NCBI GenBank assembly: GCA_026770575.1
Contig: MU657178.1
Coordinates: 131,882-173,993 of the forward strand
Source of the DNA: Pelagophyceae sp. CCMP2097
Taxonomy: Eukaryota; Sar; Pelagophyceae
Direction of reading: 5' to 3'
Length of the DNA stretch: 42,112 bases
Shown: positions 21,401 through 30,653 of the stretch, one piece after another
How positions within the stretch are numbered: position 1 is the first letter of the stretch
Layout of the letters: every line of letters starts with the position of its first letter
The notes under the pieces: generated by a model
What the model was told of the DNA's origin: nothing
The model's input: only the letters and a program-made list of their open reading frames with translations
Database searches by the model: none
Translations under genes and position numbers: made by a program

Positions 21401-21825
21401 ATGCGCACGTCGCCCAGAAGAGCGCCGTTGAGCTCGAAGAGCACGCCGTCGGAGTCGGGGGCTTCGACCTGCGGCGCCCCATCGTTCCTCTGGCGTTGAA
21501 TCGCCTCCTCTCCCGCATCTCTACGGGCGCAATTTGAACGTTTCCGACGGACGCGGGTTTCTACGGTCACGAAGGCGAAGCCTCTTGCAAGGCCTGTCGC
21601 CGAGTCCAGCGGCACCTTCACAGTCTTCACAAAGCACACCCCCGCCACCACCGCTCGAACGGCGTCGGCGGAAGCGTGGGGGGGGAGATTGTGAAGGAAG
21701 AGGTCAAACGTCGAGGTTGACGCAGTCGACAGCGGGGCCTTGGACTGCCAAGCCTTTGACTGCAGATCCCACAGACGAGGGCCTCGCGTGCGCCACGCGC
21801 CTCGCGTGCGCCACGCGCCTCGCAT
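15493..21825 (-). CDS. Spliced RRM plus helical-repeat RNA-binding protein (4-5 exons)
   Basis: Proposed exons on the minus strand: 21825-21010, 18667-18512, 18368-18030, 16524-15493. All junctions are phase 0 and give 780 residues. Exon 1 has an RRM (RNP2 LFLHNLP, RNP1 GFAFVTVE) and the family's N-terminal domain (NFATALHRLG). An optional 84-bp GT-AG intron at 21552-21469 would remove an odd RRM insert. Eleven 37-residue repeats follow. Junctions fall inside repeats and restore them exactly: FQA|VATE (GT-AG), TPQ|ALAN (GC-AG), QAL|ANTV (GT-AG). No RAP domain is present; the end is Lys/Ala-rich. RNA binding is inferred from RRM and repeats. Two introns (2.3 and 1.5 kb) are largely minisatellite. 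Exon calls are by eye, supported by repeat periodicity. Confidence 0.75.
16608..16680 (+). mobile_element. Fragment of MITE-like element, copy 4
   Basis: Contains GACGGTGTTTTCGATGCC and CTCGAGCGACCAAACCCG, matching the left part of copy 1 (11060-11135). It then passes directly into 13-bp minisatellite at about 16680. It lies in an intron of the gene at 15493-21825. Confidence 0.5.
16680..17480. repeat. 13-bp minisatellite array (CCTCGAGACGGCC)
   Basis: Same 13-bp unit as 11270-13040, including variants such as CATTCGAAACGGC and CCTCGATATGGCG. It fills the intron between 18029 and 16525 of the gene at 15493-21825. All frames are open by unit composition; no protein is implied. Confidence 0.9.
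17585..17885 (+). repeat. TTGCAAG/AAGAGGCC repeat family, copy 2
   Basis: Several sub-copies of GAGGCCTTGCAAGCGACCG and AGCTTTTCAAGGG follow each other, related to 13245-13320 and 35935-36115. It lies between the minisatellite and the exon ending at 18030. Confidence 0.6.
18955..20790. repeat. 12-bp minisatellite array (CGAGACGGYCCT)
   Basis: Best-ordered stretches (19140-19270) have a period of exactly 12 bp with consensus CGAGACGGCCCT or CGAGACGGTCCT, one base shorter than the 13-bp arrays elsewhere. Degenerate parts mix 12 and 13 bp. It fills the 2.3-kb first large intron of the gene at 15493-21825. A 10-bp microrepeat CCACCCAAGG/GTCCT occurs just before it at 18870-18915. Confidence 0.8.
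20338..20363 (+). repeat. Dispersed 26-bp motif, copy 2
   Basis: CCCAGGGTGGATTTTAAGC plus AAGCAAG, embedded in the 12-bp minisatellite. Two or three differences from copy 1 at 547-572; the flanks are unrelated. Confidence 0.7.
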
Positions 21826-22013
21826 GCGCCCGCCGCGCGCCGCGCAAAGGTCCGTGCTAGCGCGCCGTCTGTTCCGCAGAGGTCGGCGCCATCATATCGG
21901 TCACGGTCGCCAAAGTTTCTGAAAAAATAGATTATTTGCCCCTCGAGCTCGCGAGGAGGGTTTTACTGCTGAGGGTTTAATGCGCGTCGGGCGAGGGTCA
22001 GGCTAGTAGACGC

Positions 22014-23529
22014 ATGGCGGTCCCCTCGACGGTGGCCGCCGCTCTAGAGGCCGTCCGTCAGACGACGGCGGCGCAGGCCTCCTCGATCGACGCGCTCGAG
22101 CACGCTTTCGATGCTGAGATGGTAAAAAACACCGGCATGCATCAAAGCGCCTCTCGACGAAACCCCCTAGGCCCAGCTCGCGAGCGACCGCCGAGCGCTC
22201 GAGGACGACCGCGCGGCCTTTGCCAATGAGATCAAGGACAAGGTCGCGCGCGAAGAGGAGGAAAAGGCGCGCATTTAAGCAGCGGCGCCGCCGCCCGACG
22301 AGCTGGTCAAGCTCAACGTGGGCGGCGCGCGCTTCGAGACATCGAGGGCCGTGCTGACAAAGGTCGAGGACTCGATGCTCGGCCGCATGTTTGGCCGCTG
22401 CGACGCGATGCTGCAGGCGGACCCCGACGACAGGTCCATCTTCATCGACCGCGACGGCGAGCGGTTCCGACTGATCCTCGACTTCCTCCGCGGCGACCCT
22501 CCCGACGGCATTGCTATGCAGAGGGCGATTCATGCGCTGCCCGAGCCCGCGCAGGGCGCGCTGGTGCAGGAGTTGGACTACTTTGGCCTCGAGACCGCCG
22601 TGTTCGGCGCGCGGCCGTGGACCGACGGCGCAACTTTCCGGATGGGGCCGGAGATGAACGTCGACCGTGAATGGTGTGCAGCCGTGCTTGCTGGTAGGCG
22701 TGTGATGGTGTTTGGCGGTCATTCGGGCAGGTCTACTTTAGACTGGACGGAAGTGCTCGACACGCGGACGATGGCCTTTACGGCCGGCCCGGACATGCGC
22801 ACAGCGCGGCATTGCCATGCAGCCGTCCAGATCGACGGAAATCGAGTACTGTTGGTGGGTGGAGCGAACGACGATGGTGACGATTTGAACACGACGGAGA
22901 TCCTCCACTTCGCGACGCTCACGTTCACGCCGGGACCGAACATGCAATCGACACGATACGGTTGTGCCGCTGTCTCACTCGACGCTCGCAGGATCCTCGT
23001 CGTCGGCGGCCACGATGGCACGTCTGGACTGTCGACTACCGAGATTTTCAACCTCGACACAATGGCCTTCACGCCAGGGCCCGACATGACCGCCCCGCGC
23101 CACGGATGCGCGGCCGTCGCGCTCGATGAGCAACGCATCATGTTGGCCGGTGGCAGTTCAGTTACAGGTTTTTTAAATACGACTGAGATCCTCGACGTCC
23201 GGACCATGGCGTTCGCGCCCGGCCCGTCAATGGGCTCGGCACGCTGTTTATTCGCAGCCGTGGCTGTCGACGCGCAGCACGTCCTCGTCCTCGGCGGGGA
23301 GGACTCGTCAAAAACGCAATTTGCCACGACCGAGCTCCTCGACATAGCGACGATGGAGTTCGAGCCCGGGCCGGGCATGCAGACTCCGCGCAGCAGCATC
23401 ACAGCTGTTCACCTCGGCGCTGCGGAGGAAGGACCGAGGATCCTCGTGCTAGGGGGTGGATTGTCGACGACGGAGGTGCTCGCCGTCGACGCTTTTACGG
23501 GCGTTCGAGCGACGCGCCCCCAGCGGTGA
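22014..23529 (+). pseudogene. BTB(T1)-kelch gene interrupted by an in-frame TAA
   Basis: Exon 1 (22014-22121) encodes a short helical start. A 49-bp GT-AG intron (22122-22170) matches the intron of the intact paralogue at 30961. Exon 2 reads a coiled coil (QLASDRRALEDDR...), then TAA at 22276-22278 where the paralogue has an Arg codon. The same frame then continues without a break: a KCTD/T1-type BTB domain (LVKLNVGG, DGERFRLILDFLRGDPPDG) and six kelch repeats to the stop at 23529. BTB-kelch proteins often act as Cul3 adaptors. Without readthrough, no good in-frame ATG precedes the BTB domain, the first lying inside it. The kelch part is well kept, so the stop is either recent, recoded or bypassed. 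Confidence 0.75.
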
Positions 23530-23814
23530 ATTGCACGAGATCTATGCGGCGCCAGCGTCCCGGTGCCATGCGCAGCGAACCACATCGAGCAGCTCGCATA
23601 AAGCCCCCCATCGTCGACGACGCGGCCACGACGCTGAAGATGCCTCCATGCTGCCACGACGCATTAGCCTCTCTCCCGTACGCTCCTCATCGATCCCCAC
23701 CGGCGGCTTCGAATGGCGCCGCTAAAAATACAATAATTTTAAGCAACCTTCACGAGCGCGGATTTCCCATGGGCTCCGTGGCGCCTGTTGCGAAGCCGCG
23801 AGATGTGTCGTTCC

Positions 23815-23845
23815 AAGTGCGAGGTTGACTTTGTGCGAGGTCAAA
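23815..23845 (-). repeat. GACCTCGCACTT motif pair
   Basis: AAGTGCGAGGTTGACTTTGTG followed by CGAGGTCAAA: two copies of an 18-19-bp word, the complement of the array at 40905-40975. Both lie a few hundred bases downstream of a kelch gene end, which suggests shared ancestry of the flanks. Confidence 0.6.
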
Positions 23846-24000
23846 ATATGGTGGTCGCTCTCGACGGATCCGGTTCGGGCATGCCATGTCCCGAGGCCCG
23901 CCCTCTCCACATCGCGCTCGAGGGCCCATAAAAGCTTGGGTCTAAGGACTATTTCTTCGATGCACGTTTCGATTTTGTCACGAGTGGATGAATAGTGGAT

Positions 24001-24022
24001 GAGTGGATCTTACGCAAGCAAG
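24001..24022 (+). repeat. Dispersed 26-bp motif, degenerate copy 3
   Basis: GAGTGGATCTTACGCAAGC plus AAG, differing at two core positions from the copies at 547, 20338 and 33488. GTGGAT is also repeated just upstream. Confidence 0.5.
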
Positions 24023-24183
24023 GGCAGGGATGCGCCAGGTCCCCCGCTGCCGAGGCTGTCGGACGAGGAGCTCTGAGCCCTCGGGAGGGAACGTGTGCAA
24101 AACTGCCAAAAGTCACTCAACGTTGCCTGGATTTGACAGCCGTTTTCGAGTTTGAGTGCGCTGCTAGCACGACGTGACGCACC

Positions 24184-25770
24184 CCTCGAAGCTGTGGCCG
24201 CGGCGCTCGAAGCCGTCCGTCAAACGACCGTGGCGCAGGCCGCCACGATCGACGCGCTCGAGCACGCTCTCGATGCTGAGATGGTAAAAAACACCGGCAT
24301 GCATGAGACATCGCCTCTCGACGAAACCCCCTAGGCCCAGCTCGCGAGCGACCGCCGCGCGCTCGAGGACGACCGCGCGGCCTTTGTCAAAGACAAAGAG
24401 GACAAGGTCGCGCGTGAAGAGGAGGAAAAGGCGCGCATTTAAGCAGCGGCGCCGCCGCCCGACGAGCTGGTCAAGCTCAACGTGGGCGACGCGCGCTTCG
24501 AGACATCGAGGGCCGTGCTGACAAAGGTCGAGGACTCGATGCTCGGTCGCATGTTTGGCCGCTGCGACGCGATGCTGCAGGCGGACCCCGACGACGGGTC
24601 CATCTTCATCGACCGCGACGGCGAGCGGTTCCGACTGATCCTCGACTTCCTCCGCGACGTTGTTAGCCTCCTGCCTTTGGCCTTCGCCATTCAGAAGTCG
24701 ATTTCCTGCCCAATAAGAACTACTACGGCTCCCTTCGGGAGCCTGGAATAAGCTCGCACACGCAGAGGGCGATCTGCGCATTAGCCGAGGCCGCGCAAGA
24801 ATCCATGATCAAGGTCTACTTTGGCGTTCAGTGTTTCCGTGTTCGGTTTGCGGCCGTGGACCGACGACGCGACGTTCCGGCCGGGGCCTGAGATGGACGC
24901 TGCCAGTGCACATCCTTATTGCGCCACTGTGGCTGCTGGAGGGCGCGTCGCCTTGTTCGGTGGTCTTTTGGAAGGGTCTTCTTCGAACATGACAGAGTTG
25001 CTCGACATGCAGACGATGGCCTTTACAGGTGGGCTGGGCATGCTCACGGCACGGTATGGCTGTGCGGCCGTCCAGATCGACGAAAATCGGGTGCTGGTGG
25101 TGGGTGGAGTGGACGACGATGGTGAAGATTGTATCACGACGGAGATCCTCCACCTCTCGACGCTCACTTTCACGCCGGGACCGAACATGCAGTCTGCACG
25201 ACTCTGGGGTGCTACTGTCGCACTCGACGCCCGGAGGATCCTCGTTGTCGGCGGTTTTGATGGCGAGTCTCGAGTGTCAACAACCGAGATTTTTAGCCTC
25301 GACACAAAGGCCTTTACGCCGGGGCCCACCATGGCCGCTCCACGCATTGGCTCTGCGGCCGTCGCGCTCGACGAGAACCGCATCATGGTGGTCGGCGGCT
25401 CTTCAGATTCAGGAAACTTGCAAACGACTGAGGTCCTCGACGTCCGGACCATGGCGTTCGCGCCCGGGCCGTCGATAAGCACAGAGCGCAGCTTATGCGC
25501 AGCTGTGCAAGTCGATGCTCGACACGTCCTCATCGTCGGCGGCCAGGACTCGTCGTTCACGCGGTTGGCCACGACCGAGCTCCTCCGAGTCGACGTGGCG
25601 ACGATGGCTTTCGAGCCCGGGCCGACCATGCAGACTGCGCGCAGCAGGATCGCAGCCATTCGCCTCGGCGCTGCGGATGAAGAACCGCAAGTCCTCGTGC
25701 TCGGAGGCCACGAATTGACGACGGAGGTGCTATCGACGCTCATACGGGCGCGCGAGCGACGCGCCCCCGG
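24184..25770 (+). pseudogene. Decayed BTB-kelch copy
   Basis: A paralogue of 22014-23529 with several independent lesions. The start codon is lost (GTGACGCACCCC replaces the ATG region). The same TAA after KARI is present (about 24440). The BTB frame is broken by roughly 90-100 bp of unrelated sequence at about 24656-24750, and a deletion plus frameshift follows before the kelch part. The 51-bp intron (24284-24334) is still recognisable. Six kelch repeats (24850-25740) remain in one open frame. At the end a frameshift removes the ancestral stop, so the frame runs on to 26290 through non-coding sequence; that extension is not real. Confidence 0.8.
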
Positions 25771-26374
25771 CGGTGACATGCACGACATCTCCGCGACGCC
25801 GGCGCATGTGCCAGGGACCGGCGCGCACACAAGGCCCTCGGTCTACACACCGTTCTCTTCCGCTTTACGAAAGAGGGGGGGCTTCGTGGCCGGATCACTA
25901 AGGTTAGTCGTGCGGCTTTCGCGGTGGACCCCGATCACACGCCCGAATTGTGCGGATATCACACTTTTTCACAACCTCGCGGGAAGGGGCCGCCGAGGGG
26001 CTTCCGCAAGGCCACCATACCACCGCCCGACCCACCGCGACGATCTGGGGCCCCGTCTCCGCGTAGACGCCCTGAAAATAGACCGAAGCCGCCTCGCGCG
26101 GAGAGGAGACGGCGACCGCTCTCCAACACAGCGCCGCTGCGTCGGAGGGTTCGGCCCGCGCCCGAAGAAAAAAATCGAGGCCGCTTGTTTTCCGGCACCC
26201 TGTCGCATGCATGGATCACGACGCGTCAGTCGTGGCCTCGAATACGGTTGGAAAACCCAAACTGCCACAGTAACCTTGGTGAAGACATGACGGCATCAGG
26301 GGATAGGGGGCGCGAGAGATGACCCGAATCGTGATCGTCGTACGCGAAATCCGGGTGAATTGCCGAGTAACAAT

Positions 26375-26470
26375 AGTTATCCCGTGTTCGGTGACCCAGT
26401 GACCGGCGGTTTATGGGCCCCGGTGGTCGCGGGTCACCGGTGACCGGGATCCCGTTCCGCTGGGATAACT
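26375..26470. repeat. Inverted repeat and palindrome upstream of Crypton-like gene
   Basis: AGTTATCCC (26375-26383) is the exact inverse of GGGATAACT (26462-26470), about 80 bp apart. Between them lies a perfect 14-bp palindrome, GGTCACCGGTGACC (26432-26445). This could be a transposon end, a protein-binding site or a hairpin; the sequence alone does not decide. Confidence 0.55.
26390..26445. promoter_or_regulatory. Cluster of GGTCACC sites, left of Crypton-like gene
   Basis: GGTCACC or its complement occurs at 26390-26396, 26432-26438 and 26439-26445, the last two forming a palindrome. A second cluster lies to the right of the gene at 28824-28890. The paired clusters could be binding sites for the encoded DNA-binding protein; this is inference. 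Confidence 0.35.
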
Positions 26471-26563
26471 TGACTCGCGTTTGCCGCCCGGATATCCGGC
26501 GCCCCTCGCGCGGCCGGTCCTCACGCCTCACGCGCCTCCCGCGCCGCGGCCCGGGCCGTGCTG

Positions 26564-28153
26564 ATGTTGGAGATGTCGAAGAGCGATTCGAGCGATTCGA
26601 GCGGTCCGCCGCCCGGCAAGCGGGCCCGCCGCGGCGGCGCCGCCGCCGCGGAGAGCGATTCGCCGGTGGCGGCGCTGCGGTGCGGCGTCAGCCGCGTCGA
26701 TTTCGACGCGGCCCCGCGGCCGCGCCGCCGCGGCCGCGCCGCGGCGCCGGTGTCGGAGAGCGGCGGCCACTTCGACGCGGCTGCCGCGCCGCTGGTGCCA
26801 CCGCGCCGCGCGGTGACGGAGAGCGGCGGCGCCGGCCTCGGCACCGCGGCCGTCCGCGGTGTCCTCGCCGCGTCGGCCTCTGGCGTCCCCGCGCCCCTCG
26901 CCGCGTTCTCTGAGGCCTCGACGGTGCGCGCCCCCGCGCTCGGCCGCGGTGTCCTCGCCGCGTCGGCCTCCGAGGCCTTGCGCGCCACCGCGCCCCTCGC
27001 CGCGTCCTCTGAGGCCTCGACGGTGCGCGCCCCCACGCCCGCCGACCTCGAGCTCGTCCCGGACCTGGCGCCCGGGTTGCTCATCGAGGTGCGCGCCTCG
27101 CGCCGCGAGGGTCGCGGCACCGGTGCTGCGTACCGACCTTACCAGAATGAGTTCATTCAGTTCTGCCACGGCAAAGGGTGGTCGCACGCCGTCGACGGCC
27201 GCAAGATGCTTCAGTACGCCATCTTCCTGGCCGCGCGCAAGGTGAAGAAGCGCAAGAGTGACAGCGATGGCGGCGGCTTCGTGGAGGGAACGACCTCGCT
27301 CGAGCCCGCGACGATGAAGCTCGCGATGGCCGCGGTGAAGGACCTCTGGGTCGCCCAGGAGCACATGCCCGTCGTCTACGACGGCCGTCTATACCGGCGT
27401 CCCATGACTGACGAGAGACCCACCCAAGCGCGTTCATCTCCCGCACCGTCATCCCGCACCGCACAGGCTCGTATTCGCGCGGCGTCGAGGACCCGCGGAC
27501 CAAGACGGTCTCGGCGTACCTGGCCGCGTACCTGGAAAGCACCAGCCTGCGTCGCGCCGCCACGATGCTGCGCGCCATCACGGACGGCCCGCGCGAGCAG
27601 CAGCAGCAGCCCGCGACCTTCAACTGTGACCTGGTGGCGGCGCCACTTCTAGCGCAGACGCCGCTCCTCCTCGAGGATGGGGCACCACCCGCCCCGCACA
27701 TCACGATCAACGTGCTCTCCACGCCGGGCGTCGTGCAGCCCGTCGGCAAATTGTCCCGCACGCTCACGAGTGTGATCGAGGTCTGGGAGGAGAAGACGGA
27801 GGGCATCCACGGGCAAAGGCCAGCGCCCGCAAAAGGTCCTGTCCTGCTTATACACGGTCTATAGGCAGCCGTCCATTGATTCGCTCGTCGCCAAGCACGG
27901 CGACGGCTGGCACAGCATCGGTCGTTCTTCGCAGGACGCCAACTCGGAGAAGAGCTACAAGCACAGGCGCAACATCTTCTGGACGGAGATCGCGCGGCTC
28001 GCCGGCGAGCACAACGAGGCCCCAGCCGCCGCTGCGGCGCGACTCCAGGCTCGCTTTGCCGAGGCCTCCTGGGCGACCGAGCCGAAGAGGAACAAGCTCG
28101 CAAACTTCAAGGACTGCCTCCACGCCGAGGCGAAGGTCCGGAAGACCTTGTGA
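26564..28153 (+). CDS. Crypton/GCR1_C-like DNA-binding protein (3 exons)
   Basis: Proposed exons 26564-27386, 27467-27812 and 27865-28153 give 485 residues. The first 160 residues are Ala/Arg/Ser-rich. Residues about 160-300 (YRPYQNEFIQFC..KGW, then MLQYAIFLAARKVKK, then AMAAVKDLWVAQ) resemble the N-terminal helical DNA-binding part of Crypton-type tyrosine recombinases and related fungal proteins. Residues about 370-440 (VIEVWEEKTEGIHG|QPSI then DSL..KHGDGWHSIG, SYKHRRNIFWTEI) match the GCR1_C pattern W-E..-G-PSI-L-G-W-R..I. The first junction is GT-AG. The second appears GC-AG (GG^GCAAAG...CTATAG) and is what makes the GCR1_C motif continuous. No recombinase catalytic R..H-x-x-R..Y region is seen, so this is a domesticated or internally deleted relative. 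Family assignment is from pattern memory only. Confidence 0.65.
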
Positions 28154-28823
28154 TTAACGAAGTACCTTCGTCTCCACACGCGGCTCCCGACGTTGGGGAC
28201 GCGGAGCCGCTGCCGCACGCCCCCGACAGAGCGACCTCGACAGGCGTTCTCTGAGAACGAATTCGCGGCATCGCCGGCGAGGCTCGGGCCGAGGGGTCCC
28301 GGGGGGGCTGCGGCGACAAGGTCCTCGCGGGCCCTTGGTGACGACGCGAGGTGGACGCGCGGGCCCTCAGTGACGACGCCCTGCCCTGCGGCGACAAAGG
28401 GACCCTGCCAGGCAGGGTTCGCCCCAGAGTGTGGTGCCCATCGCCTGCCCTGTCCTCTCCGCGGCCGAACGCCGGGGGCGCTGAGGGCATCCAAGCCGCG
28501 GGCGTGCGGAACGCGGGCGAACGCGCCGGGCCCGACATTGGTGGCTTGCGGGCAGGGCCCGCTGCGCCCCCGCGGCGTCAGAGCTGCGCGCCCCCCCATG
28601 CACGGGGAGCGCCCGGGCGCGGACGGCCGCGGGCGCGACCCTCACGCTTGCGGGGCAGGGCCCCCGCGGTCCCCGCGGCCACACCGGCGGCGCAGTACGG
28701 CGGTGTGGAGCTCGGGCGGTACCCCGACTCCATCCAGCACGTTTCTGGCCATCTGCGCGAGGCAGGACCAACCATGCCCTCACACGACCCGCGTGCGCTC
28801 GTCGCGGGGACTTTTCTTCCCGC

Positions 28824-28890
28824 GGTCACCCAACTTGAAAGGGTCACCCAACCGGGTCTGACCGGGGTCACCCAAAGGGTCACCTTGGGT
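28824..28890 (+). promoter_or_regulatory. GGTCACC repeat cluster, right of Crypton-like gene
   Basis: Four copies of GGTCACC (28824, 28842, 28866, 28878), three of them followed by CAA, and a GGTCAC at 28889, all in one orientation. They mirror the cluster at 26390-26445, the two sets bracketing the gene at 26564-28153. Confidence 0.4.
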
Positions 28891-29187
28891 CACGAGCAAA
28901 GACAACGGACTTCAAATCTCCCTTCAAATCTCCTCTGCGGTCCGCTAGACACTTCGGCTCTTTGGTCGTGTTCGTCGGGGTAGCCTTATGGGGTGCAGTG
29001 GCGTCAGTGGCTAAGTCGGGCTCGTTCGGGATGTGGATGTACCGCGTCGCGGCCCAGGCATGGCCTGGGTCCTTTCCTCCGTCTGTGCCTTTTTGCCTCC
29101 GGAGCTTTAGAAGTAGAAATTCAGCAAGGCTTACAAAAATATAAAAAAATGTTGTGAAAACAACAGGTTTGAAAGCGTGTCCAGCAC

Positions 29188-29215
29188 GAGAGTCCCGCTC
29201 CACGCGCTATCTCAG
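29188..29215 (+). repeat. 28-bp direct repeat, copy 1
   Basis: GAGAGTCCCGCTCCACGCGC then TATCTCAG, repeated exactly at 29257-29284, 69 bp downstream. No gene context. Confidence 0.85.
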
Positions 29216-29256
29216 AACGCGGCCATGATGAACGTGTTGAGATAGAGTATGTCACC

Positions 29257-29284
29257 GAGAGTCCCGCTCCACGCGCTATCTCAG
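29257..29284 (+). repeat. 28-bp direct repeat, copy 2
   Basis: Exact second copy of 29188-29215. The spacer between them carries the near-complement TTGAGATAGAG of the repeat's end. Confidence 0.85.
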
Positions 29285-30109
29285 CAGCATACCCGTGCCG
29301 CAGCAGGGCAGGTCCAGGCGCGGCACGTCGACGTCGAGCGCCGGGTCCGCCACGACGCCGTCAGCGGTTAAACCTTTTAAAGGAAAACTCGATACAATTG
29401 TACTGGGACTTGGGAAATGGTTGACACTTTTGCCAAGGATGAGCAACTTGAATTGAGACTTTGGGCAATCTCAACTCCAGAAGGCGAGTCAAGAGGTCTC
29501 GTTTCGAGCTCGATGGCCGGCCTTTTACTAGTAAACCACATCGCAGCAAAGCACGCGCGTACAATTGTAATCCACGCAACTCAAAAAGCTTTGATCAAAT
29601 CTAGACAACTCAGCGAGGTTTGAAGGAGTCTTACCCCGTTTAAGGCGACACCAAATCCTTGAGCGGCGAGACTTTTTGAACTAAAACCGGCTCTAGGCCG
29701 CGCTTTGGCCCTGCGACGGGCGACGTGGTGGTCCCACTACCTCACTGTATGAGGACCCGCGTCGCTCCGAATCGCCATCGCGTCGCAGGGGCTTGGAAAC
29801 ACACTCTTTGAAGTTTGAGGACCTTAACTAGGATTTCATACAATCTTTCAAGTCCTTATTGACTTATTTGCTGTTTTGATATCTATGGAACCCGACCTTG
29901 GAGGCGCGTCCCTCGGTGGCAATGCCCCTCGGGGTGGTGCACTGGCCCTACGGACCAAGCCTCGCGCGCCAAAACCCCGATTCCAATGACTACGAGCCCT
30001 AAAGTGGCACGCTGCGTATTCGTAGCAGCATCAAATGGAGCAAAACGGTCGAATTTGACGGCGTCCTTTTGCAGGCGCCCGCGTGAGTACCCGATCCGAG
30101 ACATGACCT

Positions 30110-30132
30110 AAAATTGGGTACACTAAACACGC
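30110..30132 (+). repeat. 23-bp direct repeat, copy 1
   Basis: AAAATTGGGTACACTAAACA followed by CGC, repeated exactly at 30413-30435 about 300 bp away. It may be the long terminal remains of a small element; nothing coding lies between. Confidence 0.8.
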
Positions 30133-30412
30133 GCGCAGAGACGAACCGAGAATGGGGTTTTGTGACGGCCACACAATAGAGTGTGCCCAACGGCGAATAC
30201 GACGAGATCGAGTCTGAGATCACGGCAGCGCGTCGTCACGAGGGTATACCATAGTGTGGTATCCGGTTCCAGCTCTGAAATAGACTCCGTCCGACGACAT
30301 GCCACCCACGCGGAGAGGCCACGCTGAGGGTTGGCCTGCCAATATTTTCGACGCGCGCCGATGGTTTGACCTGCGGATCACGTAGTGATACTCCATGTCC
30401 AACTCACTACGC

Positions 30413-30435
30413 AAAATTGGGTACACTAAACACGC
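30413..30435 (+). repeat. 23-bp direct repeat, copy 2
   Basis: Exact second copy of 30110-30132, same orientation. Confidence 0.8.
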
Positions 30436-30643
30436 ACGTCGCGCGGCGCGGACCCACCGCGTCAAGCAGTATTTTAGACTCACGTGTTCACTACGTTCTC
30501 GCGCACTCCAGAGGCTCTCCTGCCGCGGCCCCACGCATCTGATACCGCGCCAGCATGGCGCACAGCCCTCAGGTCCGCCGCTGATGCATGGCGCGCGGCG
30601 CACCTCCGTGAAGTATGCTCTCCGAGGCCTTCTCCGAAATGTT

Positions 30644-30653
30644 NNNNNNNNNN
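30644..30653. other. Assembly gap (10 N)
   Basis: Ten N. The sequence right after it (CCTAAAAACAAAAACCACC) differs in character from that before, so adjacency of the two sides is not proven. Confidence 0.99.

Larger units (their letters stand above)
23530..24183. other. Intergenic region between two BTB-kelch copies
   Basis: No gene recognised. It holds a GTGCGAGGT motif pair (23815-23845) also found downstream of the kelch copy at 41.1 kb, and the weak copy of the dispersed 26-bp motif. The remainder shows no conserved frame. Confidence 0.5.
25771..26563. other. Intergenic region upstream of Crypton-like gene
   Basis: No gene seen. The first 500 bp are covered only by the run-on frame of the kelch pseudogene. 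The last 200 bp contain an inverted repeat (26375-26383 / 26462-26470) and clustered GGTCACC sites, listed separately. No convincing TATA or initiator element can be named. Confidence 0.5.

Noticed and set aside
25771..26290. C-terminal extension of the second kelch copy
   Set aside because: It exists only because a frameshift removed the ancestral stop. The sequence has no domain and no counterpart in the relatives.
28193..28983. Overlapping long frames on both strands after the Crypton-like gene
   Set aside because: Frames are open in several phases at once because of high GC; no motif, repeat or conserved composition supports one.
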